64,000 nucleotides of DNA from Pseudomonas mosselii (GTDB taxonomy: Bacteria; Pseudomonadota; Gammaproteobacteria; Pseudomonadales; Pseudomonadaceae): positions 5,421,001-5,485,000 of the forward strand of contig NZ_CP081966.1 of the NCBI RefSeq assembly GCF_019823065.1. Direction: 5' to 3'. Under the pieces are notes generated by a model. It was not told the DNA's origin. It did no database searches and saw only the letters and a list, made by a program, of their open reading frames with translations. Of this stretch, positions 1 through 7,685 are shown piece by piece. Each line of letters opens with the position of its first letter. The first letter of the stretch is position 1. The translations under genes were made by a program, and so were the position numbers.

Positions 1-1112
1 ATCTTCTCCGCTTCCAGGATCAGGAAACCGCCGTTGGCGCGGTGCAGCGCTCCCGCGCGCAGCTGGCGATAGGAGGTGTACAGCGCGCCCTGGTCGGTGC
101 TGTATTCGATGCGGCCGAACAGGTTGTCGTAGGTCGGATGCGGCTCGAACACCACCGGCGCCCCGCCCTTGCCGGGATGGCCAACCACCAGGTTGGGCGC
201 GTACTGCTCTTCGAGCATCTTGCGCGCCACGGCGTCGGTCTTGCTGTCGTCGACCAGCTGTTCGACCACGGTGCGCAGCAGGTTCAACTGCATCGATTGC
301 AAGTAGGCGCACACCGCGGCGTTTTCCGCGTATTTCTCCGACAGCGGCGCCAGCAGCGGCTGCAGGGCGAGGGTGATGGTCTCTTCATTGAGCTGGCGCA
401 ACTGGTTGCTCGACTCGCGCTTCCACTGCGGCAGGCTGGACAGTTCCTCGTTCAGGCGGTCCTCGAGCGCGGCGATGTCTTCATGGAAGCGCTCGCGCAC
501 CTCCTCCGGCAGTTGGGCAAACTCGGCCTCGTCCAGCGCCTTGCCGTCGGCCATGGGGGTGAAGGCGACGTTGCTGCTGTCGCGGTACAGCGCCACGTCC
601 TTTTCCAGCGAAGCCCGCTCGATCACGTCCAGCGCCCGGTCGTAGCGCTGGTTGAAGGCGCGGTCGATGGCGCTCTTCTTCTGCTGGTACGACGGGTGTT
701 CGAACACTGCCGGGAAGGTAGCCAGCAGGTTGTCGATCAGCCCGTTCATGTCGTTGATGAACTCATGGGCGCTGCCGGACGGCAGCTCGAGGGCGCGCGG
801 CTCGCGGGAGTCCTCGAAGTTGTTGACGTACAGCCAGTCGGCCGGGGTGTGCTGGCGCTTGCCTTCGGCCTTGAGGTAACGCTTGACGAACGAGAAGCGG
901 CCCGTGCCGGGCTCGCCCATCACATACACGTTGTAACCGGGGCGCGGCATGGCCACGCCGAACTGCAGGGCCTCGACGGCACGCTCCTGGCCCAGGACGC
1001 CACGAAACGGCTCCAGGTCGTCGGTGTTGGAGAAAGCGAACTGTTCAGCGGAGAAACGCCGGGTCAGGGCTTCGGGCGCGAGACGCAGGCGCGAGGCGAC
1101 AGGATCGGGCAT
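1..1112 (-). CDS. Lon-like AAA+ ATP-dependent protease, N-terminal part
   Basis: The reading frame runs leftward off the window, so only the first ~370 residues are present. It starts at the ATG at 1112, with AAGGAAA placed correctly upstream. The visible part matches the N-terminal region of the large Lon-related proteases (AAA_32 type, ~800 residues, C-terminal S16 Ser-Lys protease domain), including the PA0779-like protein of P. aeruginosa. A nucleotide-binding loop GEPGTGR appears near residue 65, with Arg where a classical Walker A has Lys, as is common in this family. A long helical insertion follows (about residues 130-290), then the start of the core with 'GGAPVVFEP' and 'GRIEY'. The protease domain lies outside the window and cannot be judged. 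The product is a cytoplasmic protein-quality-control enzyme by family inference. Confidence 0.85.
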   Translation of the reverse strand, partial: MPDPVASRLRLAPEALTRRFSAEQFAFSNTDDLEPFRGVLGQERAVEALQFGVAMPRPGYNVYVMGEPGTGRFSFVKRYLKAEGKRQHTPADWLYVNNFEDSREPRALELPSGSAHEFINDMNGLIDNLLATFPAVFEHPSYQQKKSAIDRAFNQRYDRALDVIERASLEKDVALYRDSSNVAFTPMADGKALDEAEFAQLPEEVRERFHEDIAALEDRLNEELSSLPQWKRESSNQLRQLNEETITLALQPLLAPLSEKYAENAAVCAYLQSMQLNLLRTVVEQLVDDSKTDAVARKMLEEQYAPNLVVGHPGKGGAPVVFEPHPTYDNLFGRIEYSTDQGALYTSYRQLRAGALHRANGGFLILEAEK

Positions 1113-1304
1113 TGGGTTTCCTTACTTCGGCGGGGCGGATGAAAGGCATTCTGGCGCTGCCAGCGCGCAGCGGCAAGGCTCCGTGGGACTTTATGTCACA
1201 GCCCAACATGACCGATCACGCAAGCAATTTTTCGCAATAAACAACGCAACCTTTGGATCGTGCCTAAACTCCAAGCTGCGCAGGGGGATGGAAATCCTCC
1301 CGCC

Positions 1305-1323
1305 CTGGCAACCGCGTTGCCAG
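1305..1323. promoter_or_regulatory. Perfect 19-bp inverted repeat upstream of the DUF3015 gene
   Basis: The sequence CTGGCAAC-CGC-GTTGCCAG is a perfect palindrome with 8-bp arms, 44 bp before the DUF3015 start codon. It has no T-run, so it looks more like an operator or an mRNA hairpin in the 5' leader than a terminator. The rest of the 254-bp gap between the divergent protease and DUF3015 genes holds no recognisable gene. Confidence 0.4.
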
Positions 1324-1366
1324 AACCCTGACCATTGGTATGTCACTTGAGAAAGAGAACAACGCT

Positions 1367-1855
1367 ATGAAACGGATTCTTCTGGGTACTCTGTTCGCCG
1401 CTGTCTCGATCAACGCCATGGCCGAAGCGCCGGGCGGCCCGAACTGCGGCTGGGGCAACTTGCTGTTCGAGGGCCAGCGCGGCACACCGGCCCACTTCCT
1501 GGCCTCCACCACCAACGGCACGTCCGGCAACGCAACCTTCGGCATGACCTCGGGCACCAACGGCTGCTCGACCAAGGCCGCGCTCACCTATGGCGGCAAA
1601 TCCTGGTTTGCCATGAACGGCATGATGAACGAGCTCTCCGAAGACATGGCCCAGGGCCAGGGCGAAGCCCTGACCACCTACGCCGTGGTCCTCGGTGTGG
1701 CCCCTGAAGACCGCGCGCGCTTCGCCGCCGTCACCCACGAGCACTTCCAGCAGATCTTCAGCAGCGCCGACGTGACTGCCGAAACTGTCCACTCCAACAC
1801 CCTGGCCGTGCTCAAGAGCGACCCACAACTGGCCAAGTACGCCACCGAGGCTTAA
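1367..1855 (+). CDS. DUF3015 family secreted protein
   Basis: A 162-residue protein with a clear Sec signal peptide (MKRILLGTLFAAVSINAMA, cleaved before EAPGG). The ATG at 1367 was preferred over an upstream ATG at 1340 because only the later start puts the signal peptide at the N terminus. The mature part has the family pattern: an early CGWGNLLFEG segment, Thr/Ser/Gly-rich strands and a second Cys near residue 63, which may pair with the first in the periplasm. The function of DUF3015 is not known. It stands alone, divergent from the Lon-like protease gene. Confidence 0.85.
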   Translation: MKRILLGTLFAAVSINAMAEAPGGPNCGWGNLLFEGQRGTPAHFLASTTNGTSGNATFGMTSGTNGCSTKAALTYGGKSWFAMNGMMNELSEDMAQGQGEALTTYAVVLGVAPEDRARFAAVTHEHFQQIFSSADVTAETVHSNTLAVLKSDPQLAKYATEA

Positions 1856-1924
1856 GTACCACGCCTCCCGCCCCGGCAGCGGGGCGGGCTTGGCGCTTCA
1901 CCTTCCGGCATCATCAGGATGTAG

Positions 1925-3787
1925 TTGCCCGACATGTTCAAACGCCTCGCTCCCCTGGCGCTGCTCGTCAGCGCACCGATTCATGCCGCGCCACAGCTCG
2001 ACCCGGCCCGCGTCCAGCAGTTGGCGGCCACGCCCTACTGGATCGCCCTCGGGCACTACGAAACCGCCAAGCTCGGCGGCTGGCGCAGCTATGTGGACGA
2101 CAAACGCTTTTTCCTCGCCGAGGATGGCGCCCACCATCCCGACCAGGAGCTGCAGGCCACCGTCGCCGCCCTGTACGCCCCAGCCAGCCTGGGCGACAAG
2201 CATGCCCAATGCGTGTTCCCCGCGCGTACCCGCTGGCTGCGCGAACAGCTGAACCTCAGTGACCTGCCGAGCCCGGACTGCCAGGAGTTCAAGACCTGGT
2301 ACACATCCATCGACCCGCACAGCGCGACGCTGATCTTCCCGGCGGCCTATCTCAATAGCCCGTCGTCGATGTTCGGCCACACGCTGCTGCGTATCGACCA
2401 GTCCAACACCCGTCGCGACGACACCACGCTGCTGAGCTACGCGATCAACTTCGGCGCCTATATCGAAGGCAGCGACAACAGCATCCTCTACGCCTGGAAA
2501 GGCCTGATGGGCGGTTATCCCGGGCTGTTCGCGATGATGCCCTACCAGGAGAAGCTGTCCGAGTACCGCAGCCTGGAAAACCGCGACCTTTGGGAATACC
2601 AGTTGGACCTGACGCCCGAGGAGACCGGACGCATGGTCGAGCACGTGTGGGAGCTCAAGCAGATCAAGTTCGACTACTTCTTCTTCGACGAGAACTGCTC
2701 CTACCGCCTGCTGGAACTGCTGCAGGTGGCGCGCCCGAGCCTGGACCTGACCTCGCAGTTCCCGCTGACCGCCATTCCCACCGACACGGTCAAGGCGGTC
2801 AAGCAATCGGGGTTGGTCTCCGATGTGCGCTACCGTCCCTCCCGCGAGCGCGAACTGCTGGCCCGCGCCGAGCCGCTGGACCATGAGGAAAAACAGCAGG
2901 TGCTGGCCATCAGCGCCGATACCGCTCAGTTGCAGAGCCCCGACTTCACCGCCCTGCCCCGCGAACGCCAGGCGCTGGTGCAGGATGCCGCCTATCGCCT
3001 GGAGCGCTACCGGGCCAACGGCCAGGAACGCGACCCGGCCCAGGCCGCGCGCAGTTTCGAGCTGCTCAGGGCGATCAACCGCAACCCGCCGCCACCGCTG
3101 GTGATCGAGCGCCCAGGCCTGCCCGAGGACGGCCATCAGTCGCGCACCTGGCAACTGGGCGTCGGGACCCGCGAGGACCGCGCTTACGCCGAGTACGGCC
3201 TGCGCATGGCTTATCACGACCTCAACGACAACCTGTATGGCTTCCCGCTGGGCGCGCAGATCGAGATCCTTCAGCTCAAATTGCGCCAGTACGAGGGCAA
3301 CGACTGGCAGGTGCAGCGCCTGGACCTGGCCACCATCCGCTCACTGACCCCGCGCAATGAGTTGCTCAAGCCCTGGTCGTGGCAGGTTGCCGGGGGCCTG
3401 GAGCGGGTGCCTGGCAAGCACGACGACGAGGTGCTGGTCAGCCACGTCAACGGCGGCGCCGGCGGAACCTGGCAGTTGAGCGACGACCTGCTTGGCTTCG
3501 CCCTGGGCACAGTGCGGGTGGAACACCACAACGACTTCGCCGAGTTCATCTCGCCGGCAGCCGGGTTCAATGGCGGGCTGCTGTGGCGCAATCCGCTGGG
3601 CAACCTGACGCTGGAAGCCAAGGGTGATTACTTCACCAATGGCGAGGTACGCCGCAGCGTGAGCCTGAACCAGCAGTGGGAGATCAGCCGGGACCTTGGG
3701 CTGCGGTTGAGCGCCTCCCGGCAGTTCAGCCATCTGGCCACGGCGCAGAACGAGGTGATGCTGGAGCTGAAGTGGTACCAATACTGA
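1925..3787 (+). CDS. DUF4105 (Lnb N-terminal-like) envelope protein
   Basis: A 620-residue protein with an N-terminal signal peptide (MFKRLAPLALLVSAPIHA). The TTG at 1925 has AGGA five bases upstream; the in-frame ATG at 1934 also gives a good signal peptide, so the start is uncertain by three codons. The central region carries family motifs, including SSMFGHTLLRID near residue 140 and FFFDENCSYRLLELLQ near residue 250. The C-terminal ~200 residues alternate in a way suggesting an outer-membrane barrel or beta-rich domain ending in an aromatic residue (Tyr). The same Pfam N-terminal domain occurs in Lnb lipoprotein N-acyltransferases, but activity here is unproven. It follows the DUF3015 gene by 69 bp. 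Confidence 0.8.
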   Translation: MPDMFKRLAPLALLVSAPIHAAPQLDPARVQQLAATPYWIALGHYETAKLGGWRSYVDDKRFFLAEDGAHHPDQELQATVAALYAPASLGDKHAQCVFPARTRWLREQLNLSDLPSPDCQEFKTWYTSIDPHSATLIFPAAYLNSPSSMFGHTLLRIDQSNTRRDDTTLLSYAINFGAYIEGSDNSILYAWKGLMGGYPGLFAMMPYQEKLSEYRSLENRDLWEYQLDLTPEETGRMVEHVWELKQIKFDYFFFDENCSYRLLELLQVARPSLDLTSQFPLTAIPTDTVKAVKQSGLVSDVRYRPSRERELLARAEPLDHEEKQQVLAISADTAQLQSPDFTALPRERQALVQDAAYRLERYRANGQERDPAQAARSFELLRAINRNPPPPLVIERPGLPEDGHQSRTWQLGVGTREDRAYAEYGLRMAYHDLNDNLYGFPLGAQIEILQLKLRQYEGNDWQVQRLDLATIRSLTPRNELLKPWSWQVAGGLERVPGKHDDEVLVSHVNGGAGGTWQLSDDLLGFALGTVRVEHHNDFAEFISPAAGFNGGLLWRNPLGNLTLEAKGDYFTNGEVRRSVSLNQQWEISRDLGLRLSASRQFSHLATAQNEVMLELKWYQY

Positions 3788-3899
3788 TCAACGTGGCCTT
3801 CCTCGTGGGAGCGCGTCGCGATCCTTCGACAGCGTTTTGACATCGCGCCGACAATTCACCACCTAGACTTTCCACCATTACGCTAAAGGTCTTGTGGAT

Positions 3900-4256
3900 A
3901 TGTCGCGGTATTGGTTGGGCGTGTGTGTCGTATTGCTGCTGGCCGGTTGTGAAACCACCCACGAACAGATGGTCAACCAGGGCTATCCCCCCGCCTACGC
4001 CGACGGCTTCCAGGACGGCTGCAGCAGCGGTCGCCAAGCCGCCGGGCTGATGGCCGGCGACTTTCGCAAGGATGTCCCGCGCTACCTGCACAACCGCCAG
4101 TACGAAAGCGGCTGGGACGATGGCTTTCGCCAGTGCCACGCGATGCAGTCCAACGAAGACCTGCGCGAGTACCGTGAGCGCTACTGGGACGAGCGCGACC
4201 GCGACTGGCAGCAGGAAAAGGACCAGGGCGCCGCCCGCGCCTATCGCCGCAAATGA
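3900..4256 (+). CDS. Small predicted lipoprotein
   Basis: The start was placed at the ATG at 3900 because AAAGG lies about ten bases upstream; a GTG at 3894 is possible. Residues 1-17 form a type II signal peptide ending in the lipobox LLAGC, so the mature protein should be anchored by its N-terminal Cys. The remaining ~100 residues are rich in Asp, Arg, Tyr and Trp, contain two further Cys, and repeat a G-[WF]-x-D-G-[FC] pattern (ADGFQDGC and GWDDGFRQC). No named family was recognised and the function is unknown. Confidence 0.75.
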   Translation: MSRYWLGVCVVLLLAGCETTHEQMVNQGYPPAYADGFQDGCSSGRQAAGLMAGDFRKDVPRYLHNRQYESGWDDGFRQCHAMQSNEDLREYRERYWDERDRDWQQEKDQGAARAYRRK

Positions 4257-4325
4257 CGTCGCAATCGGACAATCATTGAAACCCGCGACCTGCCACCATG
4301 GTCTCCAGCACAAAGGAGGCCGCCC

Positions 4326-4823
4326 ATGAGCCGAGCATTCGTCAACGAAGACCAGGCCGCCGCCCAGGCCAGCCAGCCGGTGGAGCGACGGGTCAGCGAC
4401 CAGCCCAACTACGTCACTGCCACCGGCCTCGCCCAGTTGCAGCAGCGGCTGGCCATGCTCACTGCGCTGCGCAGCGAACTGCAGGCCCAGGGCGAGCGCG
4501 CCGACCGGCAGCGGCTGGCCGATACCGAGCGCGACCTGCGCTACTTCAGCGCCCGCGTGCAGAGTGCGCAGGTGGTACCGACCGCCACGTCCACCGAAAA
4601 AGTTCAGATCGGCAGCCGAGTGCGGTTCGTCGATGAGGACAACCAGGAGCATCAGGTGCAACTGGTGGGCGAGGACCAGGCCGACGCGGTACACGGGCTG
4701 GTCAACTGGGGCTCGCCGCTGGGACGGGCGCTGCTGGGCGCCGGACCTGGGGATGAGGTGCTGTGGCGCAGGCCGGCGGGGGATCAGATGATCGAGGTGG
4801 TGGCCATTCTGGGGGAGGTCTGA
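4326..4823 (+). CDS. GreA/GreB family elongation-factor-like protein
   Basis: A 165-residue protein behind a strong ribosome site (AAAGGAGG seven bases from the ATG). Residues 30-85 look like the GreA/GreB N-terminal coiled-coil hairpin (TATGLAQLQQRLAML). Residues 95-165 match the FKBP-like C-terminal domain that binds RNA polymerase (IGSRVRFVDED, NWGSPLGRALLGAGPGDEV). True Gre factors carry an acidic pair at the tip of the hairpin that rescues backtracked polymerase; the tip is hard to place here, so this may be a Gre-like regulator (Rnk or Gfh class) rather than a canonical GreB. Confidence 0.8.
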   Translation: MSRAFVNEDQAAAQASQPVERRVSDQPNYVTATGLAQLQQRLAMLTALRSELQAQGERADRQRLADTERDLRYFSARVQSAQVVPTATSTEKVQIGSRVRFVDEDNQEHQVQLVGEDQADAVHGLVNWGSPLGRALLGAGPGDEVLWRRPAGDQMIEVVAILGEV

Positions 4824-4863
4824 AACCCTCGACTGGCGTTGCGGCCCTTTCGCCCCAGCAGGA

Positions 4864-7212
4864 TTACTCGCTGACCTGAAACGCCACCCGCGCCGTCTCG
4901 CCACTTTCATCCAACGCACTCAACTCGATGCTGCCCGCCTGTTCGAAACGCACCGGCAAGCTGTCCTGCCCCTGGGTTTCGCCCAGCGGCTGACCATTAA
5001 GGAACCACCAGCGCCGCCCCGCGCCGCCCAGGGCCGACACCCGCAGTTGCAACGGCTCGTGACTGGTGGCCGGGCGGCGCAGGTTGTCGCCGGCGCGCAC
5101 GCCGACGATCGACAGCGGCGGCGCGCTGACCACCTGCTGTGGCGGGCAGGCCGGGTCCACCGCGGGCAACCGCGCGGCGCGGCGCTCGGCCCTTGGCAGC
5201 CAGGGTTCCAGCGGGGCCGGCCACAAGGCGACGTCGTGGGCCTTGGCCCCGGGGCAAGCGGCATCGACGCGCAGTCCCTGGTCGTTGAGCCACACCGTCT
5301 CGCGCAATCCCAGACCCAGGGGCTGGTCGGCCGCCAGCAAGGTCGGCGGGGTGGTGCCGTCCAGGGTCCAGGCAAAGCGCTGGCGGCGGCAGTTGGTGTC
5401 CTGGCGGTTCATCGGCTGGCCCAGGGGCCAACAGATGGCCGCCACGCCTACCGAGGCGGGCACAGGCTCGACCGGCACCTCGATGCCGCGCTGGCTGTCG
5501 CGATTGCTCAGCAGGTCGTGCACCTGCAGCATCAGCGGCGCCGCCGAGGCCAGGCCGAACTGGCCCGGCACCGGGGTGCCATCGGGACGGCCGATCCATA
5601 CGCCGATCAAGTAGCGCGGACCGACCCCCACCGACCAGGCATCGCGAAAGCCGTAGCTGGTGCCAGTCTTCCAGGCCAGTTGCGGACGCTGCACCAGTTC
5701 GGCATGAGGGTCGCGGTCCGGCCGGGCCAGGCCGCTGAGGATACGCCGGGTGATCCAGGCCGAGCCCGGCGACAACAGGCGGCGCTCCACCAGCGGGTCC
5801 TGGGGCTGCAGGCGAATCTTCGCGCTGTTGCCGCCACGGCCGAGCGCGGCGTAGCCACCGACCAGGTCCTCCAGCCGGCTGCCCGCGCCACCCAGAATCA
5901 ACGACAGGTTCGGCTCGGCCAGCGGTGGCAGCACCAGCGGCATGCCGCCCATGCGCATCTGCGCGGCGAAACGTTTCGGCCCGTAGGCCTCGAGCAGCTG
6001 CACCGCCGGCAGGTTGAGCGACAGCGCCAGCGCCGAGCTGGCCGACACCGGGCCGCTGAAGCCCATGGAGAAGTTGCCGGGGCGGTAGTCGCCATAGCGC
6101 CGGGGCACATCCTGCAGCAACGATTCGGAATGGATCAGGCCGTCGTCCATGGCCATGGCATAGAGGAATGGCTTGAGGGTCGAGCCGGGCGAGCGCAGGG
6201 CGTGGATCATGTCCACATGGCCGAAGCGACGCTCGTCGCTCAGGTCGATGGAACCGAGATAGGCGCGCACCGCCATGCTCTGGGTTTCCACCACCAGCAG
6301 CGCCGCCGAGGTGCGCTCGGGCAGGCGCGCGCGCCAGCCCATCAGCAGGTCTTCGAGGCGTCGTTGCAGGGCGGCGTCGATAGTGGTGCGGATCAGCGGC
6401 GGGCTGTCCGGCGTGTTCAGCCGCCGAGCCAGCAAGGGCGCCAGTGCCGGTTCCTGGCGCGGCGCCAGCAGCAGCGGCTCTTCGCGGGCCTCATCGATGC
6501 GTTGGGCCGGCCACACCTGATACTCGGCCAGGCGTTGTAGCACCTTGTCCCGGGCGCGCTGGGCACGCTCGGGATGACGGTCCGGACGCAGGCGGCTCGG
6601 CGCCTGGGGCAGCACGGCGAGCAGCGCGGCCTCGGCCGGGGTCAGGTGTTTCGGCGACTTGCCCAGGTAGGCCCAGCTGGCCGCGGCCACGCCCTGCAAG
6701 GTACCGCCGAACGGCGCCCGATTGAGATAGAGCTGCAGGATCTCGGCCTTGGACAGGTGCCACTCCAGCTGCGCCGTGCGCCACAACTGGCGCAGCTTGC
6801 CGGCCAGGGTGCGGTCGTGCGGATCGAGCAGGCGCGCCACCTGCATCGACAGGGTGCTGCCGCCGGACACCACCCGCCCGCCGCGCAGGTTGAGCCAGGC
6901 CGCCCGGGCCAGGGCCATGGGGTTGACCCCAGGGTGGTGATAGAACCAGCGGTCCTCGTAGGCGAGCAAGGCTTCAAGGTACAGCGGCGAGACTTCGTCC
7001 GGGCTGACCGGGTAGCGCCACACGCCGTCAGCATCGGCGAAGCGCCACAGCGGCGTGCCGTCCTCGGCCAGCACCACCCGCGCCAGGTCGTCGCCCGGCA
7101 TGGGCAACGGCCAGATGCGGTCGGCCAGCCACAGCAGGACCATGACCGCCAGCACGGAGGCGGCGACACGCCGCAGCAGCTTGAGCAGACCTGGGCGCGC
7201 TAAGCTTGGCAT
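4864..7212 (-). CDS. pbpC: Penicillin-binding protein 1C, bifunctional
   Basis: A 782-residue class A PBP. One membrane segment (about residues 12-31) is followed by a GT51 transglycosylase domain with catalytic EDRWF (86-90), GGSTLSMQ (117-124) and the LYLNRAPFGG motif (161-170). The transpeptidase domain has SxxK at S344-K347, SxN at 398-400 and KTG at 515-517, so both active sites look intact. The last ~100 residues form the BiPBP_C domain typical of PBP1C. The ATG at 7212 was chosen because the membrane segment follows at once; a TTG at 7242 would add ten residues. It converges on the Gre-like gene and is separated from the alpha-2-macroglobulin gene only by a small divergent gene, matching the known pbpC/yfhM pairing. 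Confidence 0.93.
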   Translation of the reverse strand: MPSLARPGLLKLLRRVAASVLAVMVLLWLADRIWPLPMPGDDLARVVLAEDGTPLWRFADADGVWRYPVSPDEVSPLYLEALLAYEDRWFYHHPGVNPMALARAAWLNLRGGRVVSGGSTLSMQVARLLDPHDRTLAGKLRQLWRTAQLEWHLSKAEILQLYLNRAPFGGTLQGVAAASWAYLGKSPKHLTPAEAALLAVLPQAPSRLRPDRHPERAQRARDKVLQRLAEYQVWPAQRIDEAREEPLLLAPRQEPALAPLLARRLNTPDSPPLIRTTIDAALQRRLEDLLMGWRARLPERTSAALLVVETQSMAVRAYLGSIDLSDERRFGHVDMIHALRSPGSTLKPFLYAMAMDDGLIHSESLLQDVPRRYGDYRPGNFSMGFSGPVSASSALALSLNLPAVQLLEAYGPKRFAAQMRMGGMPLVLPPLAEPNLSLILGGAGSRLEDLVGGYAALGRGGNSAKIRLQPQDPLVERRLLSPGSAWITRRILSGLARPDRDPHAELVQRPQLAWKTGTSYGFRDAWSVGVGPRYLIGVWIGRPDGTPVPGQFGLASAAPLMLQVHDLLSNRDSQRGIEVPVEPVPASVGVAAICWPLGQPMNRQDTNCRRQRFAWTLDGTTPPTLLAADQPLGLGLRETVWLNDQGLRVDAACPGAKAHDVALWPAPLEPWLPRAERRAARLPAVDPACPPQQVVSAPPLSIVGVRAGDNLRRPATSHEPLQLRVSALGGAGRRWWFLNGQPLGETQGQDSLPVRFEQAGSIELSALDESGETARVAFQVSE

Positions 7213-7280
7213 CGGGAACCGACCGGGCCAGGTGATGGCCAAAGGCTGGGAATCGCCGATTCGTTGATCAGGAAGCGACT

Positions 7281-7574
7281 ATGCATGTAGAAGGTTTTTT
7301 CGAGTGGCTGGGCCAGGTACTGGGTTCGGTGATCCGTTTCATCGTCGACGGCCTGAGCGGGTTGTTCAACCTGCTGGCCAACGCCGGCGGCAATTTCATC
7401 GATGGCCTGGCGCGCACGCTGGGCATGGACACCTCGCTGGTCAGCATCCTGGCGCTGATCGTCGGCCTGATGCTGCTGTACTCGGCGATACGCGCGTTCA
7501 TGCGGGCGTCGATCATCCTCGGGATCATCTGGGCATTGCTGGGGTTGTGGGTGTTGAGTTGGGTCGTTCACTGA
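7281..7574 (+). CDS. Small two-segment inner-membrane protein
   Basis: A 97-residue, very hydrophobic protein. Residues 1-45 form an amphipathic, Gly-rich helix pair (FFEWLGQVLGSVIRF), followed by two strong membrane segments at about 52-68 and 75-95. No catalytic motif or named domain was recognised. It lies divergent from pbpC and convergent with the alpha-2-macroglobulin gene. The GGAAG upstream of the ATG is a usable ribosome site. Confidence 0.7.
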   Translation: MHVEGFFEWLGQVLGSVIRFIVDGLSGLFNLLANAGGNFIDGLARTLGMDTSLVSILALIVGLMLLYSAIRAFMRASIILGIIWALLGLWVLSWVVH

Positions 7575-7578
7575 ACCT

Positions 7579-7671
7579 CGTGGGAGCGGGCTTGCCCCGC
7601 GATGGCGTCCGTACGGTCGGCATTGCTGCCTGACCTGACGCTATCGCGGGGCAAGCCCGCTCCCACGAGTC
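7579..7671. repeat. Inverted pair of REP palindromes (bidirectional hairpin)
   Basis: Two copies of the P. putida-type REP (CGTGGGAGCGGGCTTGCCCCGCGAT) face each other: one copy at 7580-7604 and its reverse complement at about 7644-7668, around a ~40-bp loop. The pair sits between the convergent ends of the small membrane protein gene and the alpha-2-macroglobulin gene, where it could end transcription from both sides. Confidence 0.85.
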
Positions 7672-7685
7672 GCTTCCTGCGTTGC

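Noticed and set aside
42..1142. Long plus-strand open frame of 366 codons at the left end
   Set aside because: It is the mirror of the Lon-like protease gene on the minus strand; high-GC codon bias creates long antisense frames. The minus-strand frame has family motifs and a ribosome site.
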